From: Nocardioides nitrophenolicus
GTDB lineage: Bacteria > Actinomycetota > Actinomycetes > Propionibacteriales > Nocardioidaceae
Direction: 5' to 3'
DNA length: 64,000 bases
NCBI RefSeq assembly: GCF_016907515.1
Contig: NZ_JAFBBY010000001.1
Location: 4,030,001-4,094,000 of the forward strand
Shown here: positions 39,903 through 49,400 of the stretch, one piece after another
How the letters are laid out: each line of letters opens with the position of its first letter
Numbering within the stretch: the first letter of the stretch is position 1
Made by a program: the position numbers and the translations under genes
Notes under the pieces: generated by a model
Databases searched by the model: none
The model's input: only the letters and a program-made list of their open reading frames with translations
What the model was told of the DNA's origin: nothing

Positions 39903-42068
39903 TCAGGTCGTGGAGGCCAGCTCCGGTTCCGGCTCGTCGTCGGCGTCCTTGGCGGGCTTCTCGTCGCCGTGACCGGGCCACCAGGCGGCGTGGCCGAGCA
40001 GGGAGGTCAGCGCCGGGGTGAAGAACATCGACATCACGAACGAGACGATCAGGATGCCGACCGCGAGCGCGAAGCCCATCGACACGATCAGGGTGTTGCC
40101 GCCGAGCATGAGGGAGGCGAAGGTTCCCGCGAGGATGACGCCCGCCGCCGCGATCGTCGGCCCCGCGTGGGTGACCGCCTGGCGGGCGGCGTCGTGGGGA
40201 TCGCGTCCCTCGCGCGCCTCCTCGCGGAGCCGGGCGATCATCAAGATGTTGTAGTCGGTGCCGAGCGCGGTGACGAACAGGTAGATGTAGATCGGCAGCA
40301 TGAAGATCAGGCCGGCCTCGCCGCCGATGTGCTGGAAGGCGATCACCGTCAGGCCCAGGGTCGCGGCGAAGCCGAGGCCGACCGCGGCCATGAGGAACCA
40401 CGGCGCGACCAGGCTGCGCAGCAGCAGGGCGAGGATCAGCATGATGATGACGGCCGCGACCGGGAAGACCACCTTGTAGTCACGCGCCATCGCCGCCGAC
40501 ATGTCGGCGAAGATGCCGGGCGTGCCGCCGACGTACGCCTTCGTGCCGTCGGGCGCGGCCTCGTGGGCGGTGTCGCGGATCGGCCCCGCGACGTTGTCCT
40601 GTGCGGCGTCGGAGACCGGGTCGTCGGACAGGGTCAGGTAGTACTGGTACGCCGTGCCGTCCTGGGACGGCAGCGGCCCGGCGACCGAGTCGACCCCCTT
40701 GGCCTTGCCGAGGGCGGTGCCGAAGGCGGCCAGCTCGTCGGGCGTGACGTCGGCGCCGTCGGCGTCGACGAGCACCGGGACCGGCTCGGCCGCGCCGGCC
40801 GAGAAGTGCTCGGTGAAGGTGGTCATCGCCTCGGTGGACTCGACGCCCTTGGGCAGGCTGGAGTTGAAGTCGAAGGACGGGTTGAAGCTCAGCGCGAAGA
40901 GGGCGAGCACGGTCATCGCGCCACCCGAGACCAGCGCGGTCAGGCCGGGACGGCGACCGACGGCGTTGCCGAGCTTGATGAAGGTGCCGTGCTTGGGCTC
41001 CTTCTGCCACGACTTCGACGGCCAGAACAGGGCCTTGCCGAGCAGCGAGACGACGGCCGGGACCAGGGTGAGCGCGGCGAGCAGCGTGACGAACACGGCG
41101 ATCGCGAGCGCCGGGCCGATCGCCCGGAAGATGCTGAGCGAGCTGAGGATCAGCGCCATGAAGGCGACGATCACCGCACCGCCCGCGGACGCGATCGCCT
41201 CGCCGGCGCGGTCGAGGCTGTAGACCACCGAGTCCTTCACGGGGGCGCCGGTGCGCAGTCGCTCGCGGTGGCGGAAGAGGAAGAACAGGATGTAGTCGGT
41301 GCCGACGCCGTACAGGACGACGACCAGGATCTGCTGGACCGAGGCGTCGGCCTTGAGGTCGAAGACGTCGTTGGCCCAGGCGATGGCGCCGGTGGCGATG
41401 GAGGAGACCAGGCCGACGACCACGATCGGCAGCAGGCAGATCAGCACGCTGCGGAAGATCAGGGCGAGCAGGCCGACGATGAGCACCACGGTCGCGATGC
41501 CGACGATGAGCAGGGTGTCGGAGCTGGACTCCTGGGAGTCGAGGCCCTGGGGTACGGCGCCGGTCGCGCGGATCTCGAGATCGGTGCCGGCGACGAGCTT
41601 CTTGATGTCGGCGCGCAGGAGCTTGGCGTCGTCCATGGCCTGGGTGTCGTAGCCGGTGGCGCCGTCGGCCAGCGGCAGCACCGCGAACATGACGGTGCCG
41701 TCCTCGGAGAGGTTCGGCGTACCGGTCTCGCCCTGGGTGATGACGAGGGGCTGGAAGGTCTTCTTGCCGAGCTCGGGACCGAGCTTCGCGGCGATGTCGG
41801 CGACCGCCGCCTGGTCGTCGGCGGTCAGCTTCTCGTGGTCCTTGCGCTCGATCACCAGGATCGCGCCGGGGGAGAAGGAGTCGGAGAACTTGGCGTCCTG
41901 CAGCTTCAGCGCCTGGATCGACTCGTAGTGGTCGGGGAGGAACTCGGAGTTGTCCTGGGTCGACTCGAGGGCGGGCGCCGCGGCGCCCACGACGACGGCG
42001 ATGAGGACCCAGGCGGCGATGACGTACCAACGGAAACGGGTCACGAAGCGACCGAGCGCAGCGAACAT
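39903..42068 (-). CDS. MMPL/RND-family membrane transporter
   Basis: A 721-residue transporter with 12 predicted membrane segments in two repeats of six, each first segment being followed by a large extracellular domain. VYGVGTDYILFFLFRHRERL in the first half and TALGTDYNILMIARLREEA in the second are the charged GxDYxxF-like motifs of MMPL proteins. Such proteins export lipids or hydrophobic compounds. The C-terminal Glu/Asp-rich tail is short. ATG 42068 (MFAALGRFVTRFRWY) gives the usual start just before the first segment; upstream in-frame codons are less plausible. It is divergent from groES. Confidence 0.93.
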   Translation of the reverse strand: MFAALGRFVTRFRWYVIAAWVLIAVVVGAAAPALESTQDNSEFLPDHYESIQALKLQDAKFSDSFSPGAILVIERKDHEKLTADDQAAVADIAAKLGPELGKKTFQPLVITQGETGTPNLSEDGTVMFAVLPLADGATGYDTQAMDDAKLLRADIKKLVAGTDLEIRATGAVPQGLDSQESSSDTLLIVGIATVVLIVGLLALIFRSVLICLLPIVVVGLVSSIATGAIAWANDVFDLKADASVQQILVVVLYGVGTDYILFFLFRHRERLRTGAPVKDSVVYSLDRAGEAIASAGGAVIVAFMALILSSLSIFRAIGPALAIAVFVTLLAALTLVPAVVSLLGKALFWPSKSWQKEPKHGTFIKLGNAVGRRPGLTALVSGGAMTVLALFALSFNPSFDFNSSLPKGVESTEAMTTFTEHFSAGAAEPVPVLVDADGADVTPDELAAFGTALGKAKGVDSVAGPLPSQDGTAYQYYLTLSDDPVSDAAQDNVAGPIRDTAHEAAPDGTKAYVGGTPGIFADMSAAMARDYKVVFPVAAVIIMLILALLLRSLVAPWFLMAAVGLGFAATLGLTVIAFQHIGGEAGLIFMLPIYIYLFVTALGTDYNILMIARLREEAREGRDPHDAARQAVTHAGPTIAAAGVILAGTFASLMLGGNTLIVSMGFALAVGILIVSFVMSMFFTPALTSLLGHAAWWPGHGDEKPAKDADDEPEPELASTT

Positions 42069-42148
42069 GTCGAGAACGCTAGCGGCGGGCGAGGTCGTCC
42101 GGCCACCGACTTTGGTAGGACCCCACCGACACCGGTGGCGGGGTGCCT

Positions 42149-42175
42149 CTGGCACTCACTTGCGGAGAGTGCTAG
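42149..42175 (+). promoter_or_regulatory. CIRCE operator (HrcA site) of groES-groEL
   Basis: CTGGCACTC (42149-42157), 9 nt, GAGTGCTAG (42167-42175). This matches the CIRCE consensus (TTAGCACTC-N9-GAGTGCTAA) at both arms and spacing. HrcA repression of the chaperonin operon is expected; the hrcA gene is outside the window. Confidence 0.9.
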
Positions 42176-42185
42176 TTTCTTTTCT

Positions 42186-42208
42186 GGCACTCTCACCGCG
42201 AGTGTGCC
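42186..42208 (+). promoter_or_regulatory. Second, imperfect CIRCE-like palindrome
   Basis: GGCACTCTC (42186-42194) and GAGTGTGCC (42200-42208) are inverted with one mismatch and a 5-nt centre. It shares the GGCACTC arm with the CIRCE just upstream and may be a weaker HrcA contact; the short spacing is not canonical. Confidence 0.45.
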
Positions 42209-42267
42209 AACGCAGGTCACCTGCCAAGGACACACCCAGACAGTCTTAGAAAGTGGAGGTCGACATC

Positions 42268-42561
42268 GTGTCGGTCAACATCAAGCCGCTCGAGGACCGG
42301 ATCGTCGTCAAGCCCCTCGAGGCCGAGCAGACCACCGCCTCGGGTCTGGTCATCCCCGACACCGCCAAGGAGAAGCCCCAGGAGGGCGAGGTCCTGGCCA
42401 TCGGCCCCGGCCGCATCGACGACAACGGCAACCGGGTCCCGCTCGACGTGGCCGTGGGTGACAAGGTCATCTACAGCAAGTACGGCGGCACCGAGGTCAA
42501 GTACGCCGGCGCCGAGTACCTCATCCTCTCGGCCCGCGACGTCCTCGCCGTCGTTTCCTGA
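42268..42561 (+). CDS. groES: Co-chaperonin GroES
   Basis: A 97-residue heptameric lid for GroEL, starting [18 protein letters not shown], with the mobile-loop region [19 protein letters not shown] and the [13 protein letters not shown] end. GTG 42268 is chosen because GGAGG lies 9 nt upstream and the family begins here. It is expressed with groEL under CIRCE control. An intergenic hairpin (42569-42620) separates them. Confidence 0.97.
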   Translation: MSVNIKPLEDRIVVKPLEAEQTTASGLVIPDTAKEKPQEGEVLAIGPGRIDDNGNRVPLDVAVGDKVIYSKYGGTEVKYAGAEYLILSARDVLAVVS

Positions 42562-42568
42562 TTTCACT

Positions 42569-42620
42569 CGAGCCGTGCGGGTGGGTGTGACCTCCGGGTC
42601 GCGCCCACCGGCACGGCTCG
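42569..42620 (+). other. Stem-loop between groES and groEL
   Basis: CGAGCCGTGC (42569-42578) pairs perfectly with GCACGGCTCG (42611-42620). GGGTGGGTGTG and CGCGCCCACC inside extend it. It has no T-run and could be an mRNA processing or partial attenuation site that adjusts the GroES:GroEL ratio. Confidence 0.55.
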
Positions 42621-42630
42621 TTCACGTTGA

Positions 42631-44265
<1,635 letters not shown>

Positions 44266-44295
44266 TCGACCCGGCGGATCCTGACCCTGGATTCG

Positions 44296-44356
44296 CGCCG
44301 ACCCGGCAGAACATGACGCGTCTCGCGGCCGCTTTCTGCCGGGTCGGCGGTTTTTT
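44296..44356 (+). terminator. Terminator of groES-groEL
   Basis: CGCCGACCCGGCAGAA (44296-44311) pairs perfectly with TTCTGCCGGGTCGGCG (44334-44349), followed at once by TTTTTT (44351-44356). It is the only classical intrinsic terminator with a T-run in the window. A third copy of the right arm (TTTCTGCCGGGTCGGCGGT) follows at 44365-44383. Confidence 0.88.
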
Positions 44357-44433
44357 CGGGCCAGTTTCTGCCGGGTCGGCGGTGGGAGACCGGCCTGAAA
44401 TATCGATGATCGCCCCGCGTGACCTTCGTCCGG

Positions 44434-44445
44434 CATAGTGAGGAC
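44434..44445 (+). promoter_or_regulatory. Possible leaderless -10 of the ACT-GNAT gene
   Basis: CATAGT (44434-44439), 6 nt, ATG 44446. The first base departs from TANNNT. The six bases between include AGGA, so a leadered reading is also possible. Confidence 0.4.
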
Positions 44446-45306
44446 ATGCTGTGGCGCGTGCGAGCCGGACTCCCCGACCGGCCTGGATCCCTGGCGGAGC
44501 TGGCGGCAGCCTGTGGCCGGGCCGGGGTCAACATCCAGACCGTGCAGGTCTTCCCCGAGGGGACGTCGGTGACCGACGAGCTGGTGCTGCAGGTTCCGCG
44601 AGACTGGACGGCTGAGCAGCTGCACGAGCTGGTCCGTACGGCGGGCGGTGAGGCGGTGAGCGCCGTACCCGTCACGACGGCGGCGCTGGAGGACCAGCCC
44701 ACGCGCTACGTGCAGGCGGTGCGCGCGATCATCGCGCAGCCGGCGCGCTTCCCGGAGGTGGCGGCGCACCTGTTCGACGCCGACGTCGCGCCCAGCGACG
44801 GGTCGGAGGACGTGCTGGAGATGACGATCGGCGCGTCCACCACGATCCAGGTACGACGCGACACGCCGTTCACCTCGATCGAGCGGGCCCGGGCGTCGGC
44901 GCTGGCCGAGCTGGTCGGGGAGGTGCTGGACGCGCAGGTCCCGCCGTCGCCGCAGCAGCCCGCGGCGGGCGATCCCGACTTCGTCACGACCGGTGCCGTG
45001 GTGTCCGCGCTCGCGGGCGGGAAGGTGGCCGGCCGTGCCGAGTTCACCACGACCGACGGCGAGGAGCCGTGGCCGGTGGACCTGTGGGTCGACCCGGCCT
45101 GGCACCGCCGCGGCGTCGGCACGCGCCTGCTCGCCGACATCGCCCGGGCCGCGCGCGCGGCGGGTGCGGAGGAGATCGTGCTGACCGCGCCGTCGGACAC
45201 CAAGGCGGTGCTCCCGATGGTGCTCGCGGCGGGGATGCGGGGCCGGATCCGGATGGCGGGGGACTCCCTGACGGTGCGGATCGCGCTCACCGACCTGCGT
45301 CGCTGA
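44446..45306 (+). CDS. ACT domain-GNAT acetyltransferase fusion
   Basis: A 286-residue protein. Residues 1-75 resemble an ACT domain (LWRVRAGLPDRPGSLAELAA, then GVNIQTVQVFPEG), a small-molecule-binding regulatory fold. A middle region (ARASALAELVGEVL) links to a GNAT domain at about 190-285 with the acetyl-CoA motif VDPAWHRRGVGTRLL. This layout implies acetyltransferase activity controlled by an amino acid or similar ligand; the ligand and substrate are unknown. Start ATG 44446 is preferred to the GTG at 44419. Confidence 0.8.
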   Translation: MLWRVRAGLPDRPGSLAELAAACGRAGVNIQTVQVFPEGTSVTDELVLQVPRDWTAEQLHELVRTAGGEAVSAVPVTTAALEDQPTRYVQAVRAIIAQPARFPEVAAHLFDADVAPSDGSEDVLEMTIGASTTIQVRRDTPFTSIERARASALAELVGEVLDAQVPPSPQQPAAGDPDFVTTGAVVSALAGGKVAGRAEFTTTDGEEPWPVDLWVDPAWHRRGVGTRLLADIARAARAAGAEEIVLTAPSDTKAVLPMVLAAGMRGRIRMAGDSLTVRIALTDLRR

Positions 45307-45337
45307 GCCGGGTCGCTGAGCCGGGTCGCTGAGCCGG
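45301..45337. repeat. 13-bp tandem repeat at gene end
   Basis: CGCTGAGCCGGGT at 45301-45313 and 45314-45326, with 11 bases of a third copy at 45327-45337. The stop codon of the preceding gene lies in the first unit. Confidence 0.7.
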
Positions 45338-45371
45338 CCGCCGTGTGGCGGAGGTGACACCGCCGGTGACT

Positions 45372-45389
45372 TTGTGAACGCATTCACAA
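45372..45389 (+). promoter_or_regulatory. Rex-type operator of cydAB
   Basis: TTGTGAA (45372-45378), CGCA, TTCACAA (45383-45389): a perfect 18-bp palindrome matching the Rex consensus TTGTGAA-N4-TTCACAA. It overlaps the -35 position of the cydA promoter, as for a repressor that is released by high NADH/NAD+. Confidence 0.88.
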
Positions 45390-45393
45390 GCGG

Positions 45394-45405
45394 TACGGTC
45401 GAAGA
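45394..45405 (+). promoter_or_regulatory. Leaderless -10 element of cydA
   Basis: TACGGT (45394-45399), 6 nt, GTG 45406. The -35-like TTTGTG (45371-45376) is 17 bp upstream and lies inside the Rex palindrome. Confidence 0.6.
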
Positions 45406-46797
45406 GTGCTGACCCCCGACGTCGTCACCGCCCTGACCCACCTCGTCACCGAGGCCGAACCCGCGGGCCTGATGCCCGCCCGGCAGCAGATGGCGCTCTC
45501 GCTCGGCTGGCACATCGTGCTCGCCTGCTTCGGCGTCGCGTTCCCCGCGATGATCTTCGTGATGCACCTGCGCGGCCTGCGTCGCAACGACCCGGTCGCC
45601 CTCGGCCTCGCCAAGCGCTGGGCCAAGGTCTCGGCGGTGCTGTTCGCGATCGGCGCGGTCTCGGGAACCGTGCTCAGCTTCGAGATGGGCCTGCTCTGGC
45701 CCGGCCTGATGGGGACGTACGGCGACGTCCTCGGCCTGCCCTTCGCCTTCGAGGGCCTGGCCTTCTTCCTCGAGGCGATCTTCCTCGGCATCTATCTCTA
45801 CGGCTGGGGCCGGATGCCCGGCAGGCAGCACGTGCTGATGGTGCTGCCGATGGCGGTCACGGGCATCATCGGCGCCTACTGCGTGCTCGCGGTCAACGCC
45901 TGGATGAACGTGCCGACGGGCTTCCGCGTCGTCGACGGCGAGGTGACCGACGTCCAGCCGTGGCAGGTGCTGTTCAACCCGCATGCCTTCCTCCAGTTCG
46001 CCCACATGTGGGTCGGTGCCTACATGCTGGTCGGCTTCTCCATCGCCGGGGTGTACGCCGTGGGCATGCTCCGCGGCCGACGCGACGCCCACCACCGGCT
46101 CGGCTTCATGGTCCCGTTCGTGTTCGCGTCGGTCGCGGCGGTGACCCAGCCGTTCGTCGGGCACGTCCTCGGCTTCGGCCTCGACGAGCGCCAGCCGGCC
46201 AAGCTGGCGGCGTTCGAGCTGGCCGAGACGACCGAGAGCCCCTCGCCGCTGCGGCTCGGGGGAGTGCTTGTCGACGGCGAGGTGAAGTGGTCGATCGACA
46301 TCCCCCGGCTCGGCTCGCTGATCGCGATGAACTCGCCGGACAAGCCGGTCCCCGGGCTCGACACCATCCCCGAGGAGGACCACCCTCCGGTCAACCTCAC
46401 CCATCTGGCCTTCCAGACCATGGTCGGCATCGGCACCCTGCTCGCGGCGGCCGTCGTGCTCTTCTGGTTCCAGCGCCGGCGCGGCAGGGACCTGCTGGAG
46501 AAGCGCTGGTTCCTGCGCTTCGCCGCCGTGGCGGGACCGCTCGCCGTGATCGCGCTCGAAGCGGGCTGGGTCGCGACCGAGGTGGGCCGCCAGCCCTGGA
46601 TCGTCTACGACGTCATGCGCACCACCGACGCCGTCGGCGACTACACCGCCAGCCTGTGGTGGCTGCTCGGCATCAGCACCGTCGTCTACACCGCGATGAC
46701 GGTCGGCGCGGTCGTCGTGCTGCGATCGATGGCCCGGCGCTGGCGGGCCGGCGACGCCGACCTGCCGAGCCCCTACGCCCCGGAGGTCTCGTCGTGA
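45406..46797 (+). CDS. cydA: Cytochrome bd oxidase subunit I
   Basis: A 463-residue membrane subunit carrying hemes b558, b595 and d. It contains LSLGWHIVLACFGVAFPAMI with an N-terminal heme His, VSGTVLSFEMGLLWPGL, and the GRQPWIVYDVMRTTDAV segment. The quinol loop is of the short type. Together with CydB it reduces O2 to water with high affinity at low oxygen. A Rex operator and a leaderless -10 precede GTG 45406. The cydCD assembly transporter is not adjacent. Confidence 0.96.
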   Translation: MLTPDVVTALTHLVTEAEPAGLMPARQQMALSLGWHIVLACFGVAFPAMIFVMHLRGLRRNDPVALGLAKRWAKVSAVLFAIGAVSGTVLSFEMGLLWPGLMGTYGDVLGLPFAFEGLAFFLEAIFLGIYLYGWGRMPGRQHVLMVLPMAVTGIIGAYCVLAVNAWMNVPTGFRVVDGEVTDVQPWQVLFNPHAFLQFAHMWVGAYMLVGFSIAGVYAVGMLRGRRDAHHRLGFMVPFVFASVAAVTQPFVGHVLGFGLDERQPAKLAAFELAETTESPSPLRLGGVLVDGEVKWSIDIPRLGSLIAMNSPDKPVPGLDTIPEEDHPPVNLTHLAFQTMVGIGTLLAAAVVLFWFQRRRGRDLLEKRWFLRFAAVAGPLAVIALEAGWVATEVGRQPWIVYDVMRTTDAVGDYTASLWWLLGISTVVYTAMTVGAVVVLRSMARRWRAGDADLPSPYAPEVSS

Positions 46798-47801
46798 CCC
46801 TCGAGCTCGCCGTCGCCGCGGCGCTCTTCGTCGGCGTGATCGCGTACGCCGTGCTCGGCGGCGCCGACTTCGGCTCGGGCTTCTTCGACCTCACCGCGGG
46901 CAGCAGCCGGCGCGGCGCGGAGCTGCGCACCCTGGTCGACCACAGCATCGGCCCGGTCTGGGAGGCCAACCACGTCTGGCTGATCTACGTCCTGGTGATC
47001 TGGTGGACCGGCTTCCCCGAGTCCTTCGCCGCCGCGATGTCGACGCTGGTCCTCCCGCTGCTGTTCGCGCTGCTCGGCATCGTGCTGCGCGGCGCCAGCT
47101 TCGCGTTCCGCAAGTACGCCGCTACCTTGGCCCAGGCGCGCCTGTTCGGGATCGTCTTCGCGACCTCGTCGATCATCACGCCCTTCTTCCTCGGCACCGT
47201 CGCGGGCGGCATCGCCTCGGGCCGGGTGCCGCTCGACGGGGCGGGGGACCGCTGGTCGTCGTGGCTGAACCCGACCTCGCTGTTCGGTGGCGTGATCGCG
47301 GTCGGCACCTGCGCCTTCCTCGCCGGCACCTTCCTGGTCGCCGACGCGCGCCGCAGCGGCCAGGACCGGCTCGCCGAGGAGCTGCGGGTGCGGGCCCTGG
47401 GCGTGGGTGCGGCGACGGGCGCGATCGTGTTCGCCGCCCTGGTCCCGCTCGACCACGACGCCCCCACCCTGGCCGCCGGCCTGGAGGGCCGGGCCGCGCC
47501 GCTCGTCGTGCTCGCCGGACTGGCCGGCGGGGCGACCATGGTGCTGCTGTGGACCCGCCGGTACGCCGTCGCACGGGTCACCGCCGTGCTCGCGGTCGCC
47601 GCCGTGGTGTCCGGGTGGGGCGTGGGGCAGTACCCCTGGCTGCTGGTCGACGAGGTGAGCATCGCCGACGCGGCGGGCGCCACCGCGACCCTGCAGGGCC
47701 TGCTCGTCGCGGTCGGCCTGGCCGTGGTGGTCGTGGTGCCGCCGCTGGCCTACCTGTTCCGGCTCACCCAGTCCGAGGAGTGGTCCCGCCCGGATCACTG
47801 A
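46794..47801 (+). CDS. cydB: Cytochrome bd oxidase subunit II
   Basis: A 335-residue membrane subunit with eight to nine hydrophobic segments. It has [12 protein letters not shown] near the start and [20 protein letters not shown], both diagnostic for CydB. The GTG start overlaps the cydA stop by 4 nt. The 3' end overlaps the convergent zwf gene by 7 bp. Confidence 0.95.
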   Translation: MTLELAVAAALFVGVIAYAVLGGADFGSGFFDLTAGSSRRGAELRTLVDHSIGPVWEANHVWLIYVLVIWWTGFPESFAAAMSTLVLPLLFALLGIVLRGASFAFRKYAATLAQARLFGIVFATSSIITPFFLGTVAGGIASGRVPLDGAGDRWSSWLNPTSLFGGVIAVGTCAFLAGTFLVADARRSGQDRLAEELRVRALGVGAATGAIVFAALVPLDHDAPTLAAGLEGRAAPLVVLAGLAGGATMVLLWTRRYAVARVTAVLAVAAVVSGWGVGQYPWLLVDEVSIADAAGATATLQGLLVAVGLAVVVVVPPLAYLFRLTQSEEWSRPDH

Positions 47802-49249
47802 CCGTTCGGGGCGGCGGGGTGGTTGCCGAGCCGCCACCCGCCGAGCGGCAGCGCGAGGGCCGACGCGGGCCCCCAGGTGCCGGCGGCGTACGGCTCGGCG
47901 GGCGGACGGCGGTCGAGGACCGGCTGGAAGATCTCCCAGAGCCGGTCGACCTCCTCGGAGCTGATGAACAGCGTCTGGTCGCCGCGCATCACGTCGAGCA
48001 GCAGCCGCTCGTAGGCCTCGAGCGGGTCCGCGCCGGGGACGTCGCCGACCAGGTCGAGCCGGAACACGCCCTCGACCAGGGCCATGTCGGGACCGGGCCG
48101 CTTGGCGCGCACGTCGATCGCCACCCGGGGCTGGTCGGCCAGCTCGATGACCAGCTCGTTGGGCTCGGGGATGCCGCCGTCCTCGGGCTTGAGCCAGCGG
48201 TGCCGGGGGTCGCGGAACCGGACGGTGATGGTGCGGCTGCCCTCGGCCATCGCCTTGCCGGTGCGCAGGTAGAACGGGACGTCGCGCCAGCGGTCGTTGT
48301 CGATCCAGACCTCGGCGGCGACGAAGGTCTCGACGGTGGAGTCGGCGGCGACGTCGGGCTCGTCGCGGTAGCCGTCGTACTGGCCGAAGACCACCCGCTC
48401 GGGGTCGATCGGCCGCACCGCCGAGAAGGTCGCGGCCTTGGCGGCGCGGATCGCGGAGGCCCGGAACGCGTGGGGGTCCTCGAGGGCCACGAAGCCGAGC
48501 AGCTGGGCGAGGTGCGTGGTGACCATGTCGCGCAGGCAGCCGGTGCCCTCGTAGAAGCTGCCGCGGCCCTCGACGGTGAGCTTCTCCGGTACGTCGATCT
48601 GCACCGACTCGATGGTGTGCCGGTTCCACGCGGGCTCGAACAGGCCGTTGGCGAAGCGCAGGGCGAGGATGTTCTGGACCGCCTCCTTGCCGAGGAAGTG
48701 GTCGATCCGGAACACCTGGTCGCCGGCGAACGCCGAGGACAGCACGGCCTGCAGCTCGCGGGCGGTGGCGAGGTCGGTGCCGAACGGCTTCTCGGTGACC
48801 AGCCGGGAGCGGGCGACCAGGTCCTCGCGGTCGAGCATGCCGACCATGCCCTTGACCGCGCCGGGCGGGACCGACAGGTAGAGCAGCCGGCGCACGTCGC
48901 CGAGCAGGCAGCCGCAGGTCGCGAGGATCCGGTCCTCGGCCTCCTCGACCGCCCGGGCCAGCTCGCTCCCGTCGTCGGCGGAGGACGCGACGAATCGGGT
49001 CCGCTCGAGCAGCGGCCCGGCCACCGACTCGTCGACCTCGCCGACGAACTCGGCGAGCGCGTCGCGGACGTGACGGCGGAAGTCGTCGTCACTGCCGGGG
49101 GAGTGGCGGCCACTGCCGATCACCTCGAAGTGGTCGGGCAGCCGGCCGGCGGCGGCCAGCCGGTAGAGGCCGGGGAAGAGCTTGCGGGCGGCGAGGTCGC
49201 CGGTCGCGCCGAAGAGGACGAGGACGTGGGGGGAGAGGTCGGACACCAC
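47795..49249 (-). CDS. zwf: Glucose-6-phosphate 1-dehydrogenase
   Basis: A 484-residue NADP-dependent enzyme of the oxidative pentose phosphate pathway. The nucleotide site is [20 protein letters not shown], and the catalytic/substrate motif is [23 protein letters not shown] contributes to binding. Length is typical. It stands alone, without opcA, pgl or tal next to it, so it may be a second G6PDH copy. Two adjacent GTG codons (49249, 49246) are possible starts. Confidence 0.94.
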   Translation of the reverse strand: MVSDLSPHVLVLFGATGDLAARKLFPGLYRLAAAGRLPDHFEVIGSGRHSPGSDDDFRRHVRDALAEFVGEVDESVAGPLLERTRFVASSADDGSELARAVEEAEDRILATCGCLLGDVRRLLYLSVPPGAVKGMVGMLDREDLVARSRLVTEKPFGTDLATARELQAVLSSAFAGDQVFRIDHFLGKEAVQNILALRFANGLFEPAWNRHTIESVQIDVPEKLTVEGRGSFYEGTGCLRDMVTTHLAQLLGFVALEDPHAFRASAIRAAKAATFSAVRPIDPERVVFGQYDGYRDEPDVAADSTVETFVAAEVWIDNDRWRDVPFYLRTGKAMAEGSRTITVRFRDPRHRWLKPEDGGIPEPNELVIELADQPRVAIDVRAKRPGPDMALVEGVFRLDLVGDVPGADPLEAYERLLLDVMRGDQTLFISSEEVDRLWEIFQPVLDRRPPAEPYAAGTWGPASALALPLGGWRLGNHPAAPNGQ

Positions 49250-49324
49250 GCCCCCAGCCTCTCGGACCCGTCAAGGGCACCGGGTGTGAGAAGAAGCTTG
49301 TCGACAAGTTGTCTGGAAGTTGCA

Positions 49325-49343
49325 TAAGGTAAGGCTTGCCTAT
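49325..49343 (+). promoter_or_regulatory. IdeR/DtxR iron box upstream of the HtaA gene
   Basis: TAAGGTAAGGCTTGCCTAT (49325-49343) matches the DtxR/IdeR consensus TTAGGTTAGGCTAACCTAA at most positions, including the AGG...CCT half-sites. It lies 57 bp before the start codon and suggests repression by iron. Confidence 0.8.
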
Positions 49344-49400
49344 CTTGGTGAACGGTCTCGGGTCCCGCTCGCCTCCCCCTCCGTTCCGAAAGGACCTCCG

